Below are positions 53,736 to 61,858 of a DNA stretch of 64,000 nucleotides, in pieces. The stretch is from DASQDN01 sp963844855 (GTDB lineage: Bacteria; Acidobacteriota; Terriglobia; Bryobacterales; Bryobacteraceae): contig CAWJQP010000020.1 in NCBI GenBank assembly GCA_963844855.1, forward strand, positions 1 to 64,000, read 5' to 3'. The notes under the pieces are model-generated. The model was not told the DNA's origin. It saw nothing but the letters and a program-made list of their open reading frames with translations, and made no database searches. The translations under genes and the position numbers were made by a program. Within the stretch, counting starts at the first letter, position 1, and each line of letters opens with the position of its first letter.

Positions 53736-56700
53736 CTAGAAATACAGCTTCAGACCGAACTGGAAGATGCGCATTGGCTGGCGCAGGCTTCGGATCTCCC
53801 CGACGCGTGGAGCGTCAGGAATAATTGAATCGTTTGTAGCAAAACTAATTCCGTTTGGCTGTCCAAATTGCGGAGTGTTTAAAGCGTTGAACGCCTCGGC
53901 GCGGAATTGCAGTTTAGTCTGCTCGCCAAGAAGCCCAAAATTCCAATTCTTCATTAGCGAAAGATCCAGGCTCTTTAGTCCTGGCGTGGTGAGCACGTCC
54001 GTTGCGGCGTTCCCGTAATGACACAGTTCGGGATGATTTGCGATATTGCATTCGGTCCGACGGAAGGCCGTTGGATCGTAGTATAGCTGGCGGGTTGCCT
54101 GATCGAACAGGCGGCCATCTGCGACGCGGTCCGGGTAGGTGCTCGAGTTGGTGTTTAAGTTCCCTCCGGCGAGAGAGAACGGAAAACCCGTACGGAGTGT
54201 GATGATGCCGCTACTTTGCCAACCGCCTAAGACCACATGGAGGAAGCCCTTGGAATGCGAAAACATCGGCACTTCCCAAACGTAGTTCAGTACAGCATTG
54301 TGCGTGACGTCGAAGCCATAGCGACCGCGGTTCTGGCGACGATTGTTGGGATCCTGATACACAGATTGCACACCTCCGGCTGGGTCGTTTCTTCCGTAGC
54401 CTTCGCCTAGCGCTTTTCCATATGTATAGGCCAAGCCCGCGGTGAACCCATGCGAATAACGCTTTTGAGCCTGTACTTGCAGCGCGTGGTAGTTCGCGTT
54501 GGCAAAGCTATCCAGATAGCGGATGTTTCCCAGCAGTCGAGCCTCATTACCCTCTCCACGGCTGACATAGGATTGCCACGGTCGTCGACTGTTGAAGTCG
54601 GTATTCAGCGACGGGCCAGGAGAATTGAAGTTCGGGACGGTGTTGTCGATGTGACTGGTTTTGCTGCCAACATACCCCACGGTGAGAATTGTTGATCCTG
54701 GGAGTTGCCGCTGGAGATCAAGACTCCACTGCACCACACTGCTGGCCTTGTTATCCGGCGAAAAGGCAAGCACGTTGGTCCGAGCGGCCGCCGTACCTTG
54801 TCCTGGGAAGGCGTTATCCAGCGTCAGGACCGGCTGCCCCGGTGTGAAGCGCCGAGTGGTGGCCGTGTAGCTTTGTCCGGCATAGCTGATCGGAATAGTG
54901 AGCGCGGCCTGGTCTACCTGGGTGAAGCCAAATGTGCCCGAGTACGGAGGCTGAAGGTTCAAGATGGTCATGTTGTTCATCTGTTGCACATTCGCAAACC
55001 AGCCGCCACCAGTGCGTATGACCCACTTGTCCGTCGCGCGAAAAGCAATACCTATCCGCGGCATGAAATAGCGATTGTCCGTCGCATAAAAATCGAAATC
55101 GGTATTCGGCTCCGGAACGACGGTAGGAAGCTGACGGCCATCCGCAGCTTGGGTAAGGATGTCTAAGCGAAGAGATCGCCACTTTTTGTTGACATCGTGG
55201 GGGACCTGAAAAAAGTCCCATCGCAGTCCCATGTTAATGGTCAACTTGCGCGTTGCTCGCCATTCATCCTGAAAGTATGCGCCCCATCGATTCTGGCGAG
55301 GCGCCGTCCACGTCAAGCCTTCGGCGCTCGAACTGGAGGAAGGGTAGCCCATAAGCCAACCCGCCAAGGCATAGCCACCGGGACAGCAAGTTTCGTTCCC
55401 CAGGGGTACATTTGCTGCTGCCCGATCCAAACCGTATCGAAGAAACTCGAAACCGGTTTTGAAGTTGTGAGAGTTCCGAATAAATGAGAAATTGTTGGAA
55501 AACTGGTAGATACCATTGAGATCAAAACGGGCTCCGCCATCGCCTGGAATCGGGCCTAAACCTGTCGGCGGGATTCCCGTTTCGTCCGGTCGAAACTTAC
55601 GATTGTTATCGACTGCCACACGGAACTGGCCTATGCCCAACGTATCGGGATCGAAATCGGTATTGCTCCGAGGGCTCGTCTGATCGTTGTTCACCTTGTT
55701 AAATCCGACGCGAAACTCATTGAGCGTCGTAGGGCTGAACAAATGCAGGTGCTGAAATGCGACGTTGTAGTTCTGGATCGTCTGCGTGCTCGGGAAGCTG
55801 GGGTTGAGGTTGTTGATTACGTAGTCGCCCTGCATGGTGGCGAATCGGCCGAAAATCTTGTCTTTCGCGCTGAATTGGTGATCAAGGCGGGCGAAGTATT
55901 GATTTTGATACAGGATGTTCGGCACGGTTCGGATGACATTGACGTCGAGAATGTCCTCCGGCGCGAATTGTGGCAGCGGCAAGTAGGTATTGACGAAGTT
56001 TTGCGCGTTCTTGTTGATGCGGCTTGGAGGAACGATGTTCGTGATGTTGCCTTGGGCATCTCGAAAGGGTTCGCCAGTGAGTGGATCGTAGATGATAGTC
56101 GGCGCTCGAACCGGGACCCCATTGCGGACCAGAGGAGTGAGCAAAGCGGAGAAGTCGCCGTTACGGAAGGCTTGGGGATACCAGAATGCCTGCTGCACGG
56201 ATTCCTGCGTTTCGCGCGTTCCTTCGAAATTGAAACTCCAGAACGTTCGGTTTCGACCTTTGTAGCCTGGCAGCAGCACGGGCCCAGACAACCACGCTCC
56301 GAATTGATTCCGCCGCAGCCGATTCTTCGATTGCTGAGCCGAACCGGGTGGCAGCTGAAAGTTCAGAAAGTAATCCTTGGCGTCGGCAGCATCGTTGCGC
56401 AGGAACTCAAAGAATGCCCCATGGAAATCATTCGTGCCGGATTTAAGCGCGACACTTATGTTGGCACCGTTGTTCATGCCGTACTCTGCGGAGTAAGAAC
56501 CGCTCTGAACTTTGACTTCCTCGATTGCATCGATGGAGGGATTGAAGTAGACCGTGTTGACGAGCGGTTCGCTGGCGATTACACCGTCGAGCGTGACCCG
56601 CTGATTGGCATCACGCTGGCCGTTCGCGCTGACTTGCGTGGCGCCGGGGAAGAAAGAACCTGCCGTTGACAGGGGGCTCAGACCCATACGGGTTCCGAAT

Positions 56701-57182
56701 TGCACACCTGGAGTGAGAACCACGAGACTTGCGAAGTTACGGTTAACAATTGGTAACTCCACTACTCGCGTATGATCAATAGTTACTCCTAAAGAAGCAT
56801 CGTCTGTCTTGAGCTCAACGCCGGTGGCGATAACTTCTACGCGCTCGGAGGCTGCCCCGACCTCCAGCGTCACATTGACACGAGCTTTCTGCTGATACTC
56901 CACATGAACCCCGGTTCTGATTTGGGTCTTAAAGCCCTGCATCTCGACCGACACCGTGTAATCGCCGATTTCGATGAGTGGGAACGAAAAGTTTCCACTA
57001 CCGTCGCTGTCGGAGACTCGCTTCTCTCCGGTTTGGACTCGAAGTAGCGTTACCTTACTGCCGGGGACAACTGCTCCCGTTGAATCGGTAACCGTGCCCA
57101 GGACTTCGGTTGACGTGGTTTGCGCGGCGGACGGAGCCCCGCAGAGAATTAGCGCAAGCAGGAAAAAAAGAGCTTTCCGCAT
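53736..57182 (-). CDS. TonB-dependent receptor with carboxypeptidase-like N-terminal domain
   Basis: The 1148-residue outer membrane protein opens MRKALFFLLALILCGAPSAA (signal) after GGAGGAGAGG. Residues 25-115 form the carboxypeptidase regulatory-like fold (LGTVTDSTGAVVPGSKVTLL). The plug follows (VVELPIVNRNFASLVVLTPG, VSANGQRDANQRVTLDGVIA, IEEVKVQSGSYSAEYGMNNG). The barrel closes with MRIFQFGLKLYF, a terminal aromatic for BamA recognition. It probably imports glycans, peptides or metal complexes with TonB energy. No TonB-box is clear. Intact across 3.4 kb; no substrate enzymes are beside it. Confidence 0.9.
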   Translation of the reverse strand: MRKALFFLLALILCGAPSAAQTTSTEVLGTVTDSTGAVVPGSKVTLLRVQTGEKRVSDSDGSGNFSFPLIEIGDYTVSVEMQGFKTQIRTGVHVEYQQKARVNVTLEVGAASERVEVIATGVELKTDDASLGVTIDHTRVVELPIVNRNFASLVVLTPGVQFGTRMGLSPLSTAGSFFPGATQVSANGQRDANQRVTLDGVIASEPLVNTVYFNPSIDAIEEVKVQSGSYSAEYGMNNGANISVALKSGTNDFHGAFFEFLRNDAADAKDYFLNFQLPPGSAQQSKNRLRRNQFGAWLSGPVLLPGYKGRNRTFWSFNFEGTRETQESVQQAFWYPQAFRNGDFSALLTPLVRNGVPVRAPTIIYDPLTGEPFRDAQGNITNIVPPSRINKNAQNFVNTYLPLPQFAPEDILDVNVIRTVPNILYQNQYFARLDHQFSAKDKIFGRFATMQGDYVINNLNPSFPSTQTIQNYNVAFQHLHLFSPTTLNEFRVGFNKVNNDQTSPRSNTDFDPDTLGIGQFRVAVDNNRKFRPDETGIPPTGLGPIPGDGGARFDLNGIYQFSNNFSFIRNSHNFKTGFEFLRYGLDRAAANVPLGNETCCPGGYALAGWLMGYPSSSSSAEGLTWTAPRQNRWGAYFQDEWRATRKLTINMGLRWDFFQVPHDVNKKWRSLRLDILTQAADGRQLPTVVPEPNTDFDFYATDNRYFMPRIGIAFRATDKWVIRTGGGWFANVQQMNNMTILNLQPPYSGTFGFTQVDQAALTIPISYAGQSYTATTRRFTPGQPVLTLDNAFPGQGTAAARTNVLAFSPDNKASSVVQWSLDLQRQLPGSTILTVGYVGSKTSHIDNTVPNFNSPGPSLNTDFNSRRPWQSYVSRGEGNEARLLGNIRYLDSFANANYHALQVQAQKRYSHGFTAGLAYTYGKALGEGYGRNDPAGGVQSVYQDPNNRRQNRGRYGFDVTHNAVLNYVWEVPMFSHSKGFLHVVLGGWQSSGIITLRTGFPFSLAGGNLNTNSSTYPDRVADGRLFDQATRQLYYDPTAFRRTECNIANHPELCHYGNAATDVLTTPGLKSLDLSLMKNWNFGLLGEQTKLQFRAEAFNALNTPQFGQPNGISFATNDSIIPDAPRVGEIRSLRQPMRIFQFGLKLYF

Positions 57183-57206
57183 AGAGCTACCTCTCCTCCG
57201 GTACAA

Positions 57207-57585
57207 AATGATTTACCGCAGATTGGTGTATTGTAGTCCTGTTCTGCCGGACGTCAAGGTAGAAGGTGAACTTTCGTCATGAAAATGTAAGAGAATTATC
57301 ACATTGCAGGACAGGAACAAGAACTCCCGGACAGCACCCCGTAACGTCCAAATACCCTGGGAGGGTCGGACTGGCGCCGTAGTTCCGCAGGTTCGGCCTA
57401 GCTGTTGCTCCCCGTTTCCGTTGGGAGTGCCTCACTAACCGGACCGTAAACGGGTTTCCAGCCCCCGCCACATCGCACGTAGCGTGCGGATTTCCCGCAC
57501 TACGCGCTCCTGCACACTTCACATCGAGGTTCATGAAACCTATCAGACTGGAGCGACTGCCGAGATCTATGGTAAATACGATACG
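57207..57585. other. Non-coding, hairpin-rich stretch before repeat copy 2
   Basis: CGTAGCGTGCGGATTTCCCG and CACTACGCG (57479-57508) make an imperfect hairpin. No conserved protein frame is evident. It may belong to a larger repeat that includes 57586-57778. Confidence 0.35.
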
Positions 57586-57778
57586 GTGCGACCTCACCGG
57601 CCAAGAGATCGTCGGAAAGTGCAAGCTGACACATAAGCGCGCCAAGATGCGCTCCCTTTGTGTTCGAAATTCAGGCCGATCTGGTTTGAACGCACCCTAG
57701 TACCGAACGGGAAAGTTTCTCAGTGCATCGAAGTTCGAATTCATGCCGGGGAGCCAAGATTTCGTTTCTCACTCTCAC
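57586..57778. repeat. Dispersed repeat, copy 2
   Basis: About nine-tenths identical by eye to 49609-49808, including CTGACACATAAGCGCG, CACCCTAGTACCGAACGGGA and GGGGAGCCAAGATTTCGTTT. It differs by several one- to six-base gaps. It encloses no intact frame. Confidence 0.8.
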
Positions 57779-58455
57779 GTACCGAAGCTGAATCAGACGG
57801 GTTCGAAGGTCAAGTTTGTGATAATGCCGTTTTGCAGGATACGCTCCTGCTTCTCCGGCTGCTTGGGCGCTGATCGACCTGCGTTCAAGAAATCACGCAA
57901 GGGTGGTTAAGATGGCGACATCAGAAACCTCCCGACCCTGTGCATCAAGTCTCGGTTCAAACCGCTGGAACTAAAAAGCGCACGTTGAATGGAAGTTCTT
58001 CTGATACCACTGGCCAAATGCTTCTCTGGCACGCTACGTCGAAAGAATGGCCGGACCGATCGTCATCTAACACCGTCGCGTGTTCGTTCCCACGAAACCC
58101 GCTTTCTTCTAAGACAGCATGGGCACTCTCGGTAGCCGCGAAAAGGCCATCGAGGTGCCGGGCGCGCAAGTTCACACCACGTATCGCCAATCCACTTCAG
58201 TAGTCGCATATAACTTGAACCTCTCGATTGTCTGCCAGCGTTTGGGCAGCCTAGATTTCGAGTGTCTCCGGAAGGAGGTCAACATTTCTATGGGGCGTTG
58301 GTACTAAGAGGGCTGGTCCGTTCGCATGCAAGACGGGAGCGTTCGCAGCCGCAAGGCCTTTCCCAGCCGGCAGCGGCTTTCTCCTGGGTACTATCACTTA
58401 CTCGTAGGCCCCGAGGTCCATTGTTAAATCGGCTGAGGAACTGTAACCTCGGCCG
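57779..58455. other. No recognisable gene
   Basis: Short frames only. Nothing conserved is seen between the repeat and the small gene at 58456. Confidence 0.4.
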
Positions 58456-58671
58456 GTGGACCAACACACAAAGCTCACAACAATAGCGGATGCAGTCATT
58501 CGCCGAGTTGTCAGAGAAACTGAGCGCAGCAAGTCGATCGACAGCGCTTTAGGCGCCGCATACCCGTTTGGTGACACTCCTTTCGGTCCGGAGATCTGGG
58601 CGGAAGCACTGTCTCGGAAGGCAGCCTTGATTACGAACACGTCTTGCAACAAGCAGGAGAAGATCAGTTAA
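58456..58671 (+). CDS. Small conserved-looking protein (tentative)
   Basis: The GTG start gives a 71-residue product with TTIADAVIRRVVRETERSKS and IDSALGAAYPFGDTPFGPEI, then WAEALSRKAA. The phrase A.AAYPFG.......IW..AL recurs in small proteins of this type of genome, to my recollection; no function is known. Confidence 0.4.
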   Translation: MDQHTKLTTIADAVIRRVVRETERSKSIDSALGAAYPFGDTPFGPEIWAEALSRKAALITNTSCNKQEKIS

Positions 58672-58760
58672 CCAAAGGCAATTGAAAGTTCTCGCGTGAT
58701 GCCATACATGGACGTTCCTCGGAGGAAGGAAGAATTGTGAAGCGGATCATCTCCATGGTA

Positions 58761-58786
58761 AAAGGCGGAGCCGCGGCCCCGCCTTT
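58761..58786 (-). terminator. Rho-independent-like terminator
   Basis: AAAGGCGG (58761-58768) pairs with CCGCCTTT (58779-58786). On the minus strand the stem is followed by TTTT. It lies 103 bases after the stop of the gene at 58889, which it would serve. Confidence 0.5.
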
Positions 58787-58888
58787 CGTTTCGCTATTTT
58801 CAAAACGGATCGGTCGTTATTATCCGGGTCGTTCAAGGCCGAGTTTGCCAGCGGAAGCTCCGCGATCGCACAGTTCCCCGGCAAGGGA

Positions 58889-59407
58889 CTAGGATTTGTA
58901 GGTCCCTCCGCTACCGATCGTGTCAGCGTTGACAGCCTTGAGTCCGGTTACCCCTTCAAGGGCTTTAATGAATCCTCGATATGCACCTTTCCCAACTTTG
59001 AAGACGGTGCCTCCCTTTTTGTCGCCATCCGCCCAGGTGATGCCTACATAATGCTTCTTGGTCTTAACGAACATCAGCATTGCGCCGATGCCCAGTGTCA
59101 GTAATCCAACTCCGATCGCTGCGCCGACCCGACGATGCACATCATTGCCGTAGCTGATTTCGGTGATTGATGATGTAGAGACCTCGAAACGCTTCTCGCT
59201 CTGTATTAGGGTGACGGTATCACCAGCGACGTAGGCGTCAACATCGCTGTGCTGATTGAGATCGAGGCTTCCACCTTCGTACTTCATATCGATCTTGTTA
59301 CCGGCAGGCTTGGATACCTTGGCAGCAAAAACTGGGTTGGAAACCGTCAAAAGTGCCATCGAGAGCGTGAGCGCGAGCAACCCACGGTTGGCAACATGTT
59401 TCATCAA
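58889..59407 (-). CDS. Secreted protein with one inner hydrophobic helix
   Basis: The 172-residue protein has a signal peptide (RGLLALTLSMALLTVSNPVF, cleaved near FAA), beta-rich DMKYEGGSLDLNQHSDVDAY and VTLIQSEKRFEVSTSSITEI, a hydrophobic stretch IGVGLLTLGIGAMLMFVKTK, then HYVGITWADGDKKGGTVFKV and GAYRGFIKALEGVTGLKAVN. This IGVGL...KKH..I.W..G...GG.VF.VGK pattern recurs in acidobacterial exported proteins of unknown role. AGGAGAAC precedes the start at a rather long distance. Confidence 0.72.
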   Translation of the reverse strand: MMKHVANRGLLALTLSMALLTVSNPVFAAKVSKPAGNKIDMKYEGGSLDLNQHSDVDAYVAGDTVTLIQSEKRFEVSTSSITEISYGNDVHRRVGAAIGVGLLTLGIGAMLMFVKTKKHYVGITWADGDKKGGTVFKVGKGAYRGFIKALEGVTGLKAVNADTIGSGGTYKS

Positions 59408-59787
59408 AATAAAGTTCTCCTATGAAATGAAGACGAATCATAATGAATGGCTACGTTTAAGAACGAGACCACACCTTAGCGGACATAGTGTCTCGGCATA
59501 ATCGCGCCGATTTTGTAAGTCTTCTTCTATGCTCTTCGGCGATCGGAACGGTGTCTTGAAGGTTCTTTAAACTTCCAGAGCGCTGCTGATTATCGAATCC
59601 GGGCCTTCGCAGCTTTTTCGATGGGCGATCCGGTTAAGATTTGGACCGAAGTCCAAAATTGTCTCAAAGCCGATTCAACTTGACCGATGAGACCAGTTGT
59701 TACCTCTCATAGGACTTTAACATCCGCAGATTTATGGAAATCATGTATTCCAGCGGATAGACACAGGACAATCGGACGACATTTTTT

Positions 59788-60647
59788 ATGACACGAAACG
59801 TTTTAGGAGTGGTGTATTTACTGGGAACCAGCGGCATCTATGGTCAAGTAATCCAGCCAATATTAGGAGTGGAAGGGCAGCGAGTAAACCAACAGTCGCT
59901 CGCTGATTTCCACAGTACACAGCGATCCAGCAAAGAGGCTACGAAGCAAGTGGCAGTTTTTGTGGGAGACACGGTGATCCCTCACATTGTGGACGGAGGA
60001 TCATGGTCAACATCAGTCACCTTGACAAATCTTGACACGAAGACCTTGACCGCTGAGGTGCTGTTTTTTCGCGACGATGGAACAGATCTGTTGCTGCCGG
60101 TGGTGGGGCAGGGTGTTGTTCGAGGTATGAGATTAACGCTCGATCCTAGTACAACTTTGACTTTCACCACCGTTGGGATCGCTGGTTCATCCGTATCAGG
60201 TTGGCTTCGATCCTAAAAGGAACGAGTGATGCGCTGGGTGGAATGGCGGTTTTTCGTCAGAGCGTCCCGGGCCGACCAGATTTTGAAGCGGTAGTTCCGA
60301 TCGTAAGCAGGTTTGATGACCGCGCGGTACTAATGTTTGACAATACTAACGGGTTTATCACAGCCGCCGCGTTCGCGAACCCAAATCCTAGTGTGGCGCC
60401 GATCCAGTTCACCGTTCGCTCCGAAAATGCTGCGATCTTAGAACGTAAAACGATAACGCTAGATCCATACACGCATACCGCCGGATCTATTCCGGGAACG
60501 TTTGCCTCGACCGTGGGAAGGCGTGGCTCAATCGAATTTAGCGTTCCAAGTGGTTTTGGAGTCGGCGCGCTTGGACTCCGTTTTAATCCAGGTGGCGCCT
60601 TCACTTCATTCCACGTTTTGAGTAATATCAATTGGCTCATGAACTAG
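59788..60647 (+). pseudogene. Exported protein of unknown function, one frameshift
   Basis: The first frame starts MTRNVLGVVYLLGTSGIYGQ (signal), VIPHIVDGGSWSTSVTLTNL, DTKTLTAEVLFFRDDGTDLL and TFTTVGIAGSSVSGWLRS. One shift near 60210 continues LKGTSDALGGMAVFRQSVPG, RPDFEAVVPIVSRFDDRAVL, FDNTNGFITAAAFANPNPSV to 60647. This beta-sandwich-type protein is common in such genomes, without a known function. A single missing or extra base in an A run would repair it. Confidence 0.65.
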
Positions 60648-61021
60648 CCGGGAAACGTGAAGCGTTGCTCCTCGAAGTCACGTGCGGGCGGTGCTTCTCC
60701 TCCCAAATATACGCGCCTTTAACCCTCTACAGGCGCTCCGATTCACGCCTTCGACGGTCAGCCGTTCAAGTTCTTTGCACCGGTGATGTTGGGGGTGTGG
60801 TCCACGTGCCTGTATGGGTATAGCAGAACTACACCTCCCTGCCCAACTCGATATAGCAAATCTCAGATTGGGTTTTATCTTCATGGTGAAGCGTATAGTG
60901 TTTAAGGGCCCGCAGGCAGATAAGAATCTGCACATCGAACGGCCAAAAGCGTAACGCGTGACTGGCGCTGTGGATGAGGGAGCAGCACACCCGGAGTAGC
61001 TCGTTGGCAAACGGGTAATGT
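60648..61021. other. No recognisable gene
   Basis: Only short minus-strand shadows are present. Nothing conserved is seen. Confidence 0.4.
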
Positions 61022-61416
61022 TCAGAATGCGCCTTCGGCCCACCGAAGCCGGATGAAAATGGCAGCAGTGGCCGGGCGCGAAGGCCGGGCGTAATGGTCC
61101 GGACCGCCATAAATAATCTGCGCTTCTTTCGTCATGTACTCTCGCCTAGCGCTGAGCGCGTGCTCGATGGCGCTAAGCGAGCGGTAAAATAACGCACGTA
61201 TCTCATCGCGTTCGTCGCTTACAAACTCCGCAACGAGTTGCCGGCACTCGGGCGAGTTGGCTTCGCGGGAGGCTAGGGTGCGGCCGATGCCTTCGGCTTC
61301 GGCGATGTCCGTCACGGTGGCGCCGGAAATGAGTGCCTTCGCGATTCGGGCTAGGCGACCTTCGCGGCGGAGCTCGGCTGTCGATGCGGGTTTGACTGGA
61401 TCTTCAATGGCGGGTG
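61022..61416 (-). CDS. Helix-turn-helix protein, terminase-small-like, start uncertain
   Basis: The frame reads TAELRREGRLARIAKALISG, ATVTDIAEAEGIGRTLASRE (a helix-turn-helix), RQLVAEFVSDERDEIRALFY and RSLSAIEHALSARREYMTKE, GGPDHYARPSRPATAAIFIR. The layout resembles homeodomain-like small terminase subunits that bind phage DNA. The open frame begins just after a TAA at about 61420 and has no good start before GTG 61315, so the first 35 codons may be non-native or the start is lost. No other phage genes are nearby. Confidence 0.45.
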
Positions 61417-61419
61417 TCT

Positions 61420-61858
61420 TACCTTACTCGTGTATGCCAACGGCACGAGGATTTCGCGTTGTGCGTCACTTTCAGCAATCGCCGTTTTCTGAGCGTTGGC
61501 GCATTTGCCCAGACGGAGTGTTGCTCGGAACAGCACGCGCCCGTGTCGAGGGCGCTCTTCACCATTCTCGGCTCAGGTATTTTCCCGCTTCGGTCACGCC
61601 TTGCACCTGGACAGGCTAGGCCGGGAGGAGTGCCGCGACGGCACGCCGCCTGAGGGTGGCTGCGGCTAATCAGGAGACAGGCTCGTGGCAAGTGTTTTCA
61701 TCTCACGAGACGCGATAGCGATTGGAACACAGCGCGCAAACGCACCAATGATGGGAAACGTGATATTCGTGCGAGGCAGCGGAGCATCGCCATGAAACCG
61801 TAACCTTGACGTTCAGTTCTGAATCCGATAGCATTCCGGCAACGATAGGAGGATACCC
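61420..61858. other. Intergenic before the last receptor
   Basis: No gene is recognised. A promoter for the receptor is expected in the last 150 bases. Confidence 0.4.

Noticed and set aside
54814..55221. 135-codon second frame inside the TonB receptor, same strand
   Set aside because: Out-of-frame shadow of the receptor barrel.
55743..56669. 308-codon frame antisense to the TonB receptor
   Set aside because: Antisense to an intact 1148-residue receptor with clear motifs.
57277..57645. Possible leader of a group II intron or other retroelement (CGCACGCTACG hairpin)
   Set aside because: The text felt familiar from retroelement leaders, but no domain V-like hairpin or reverse transcriptase is present.
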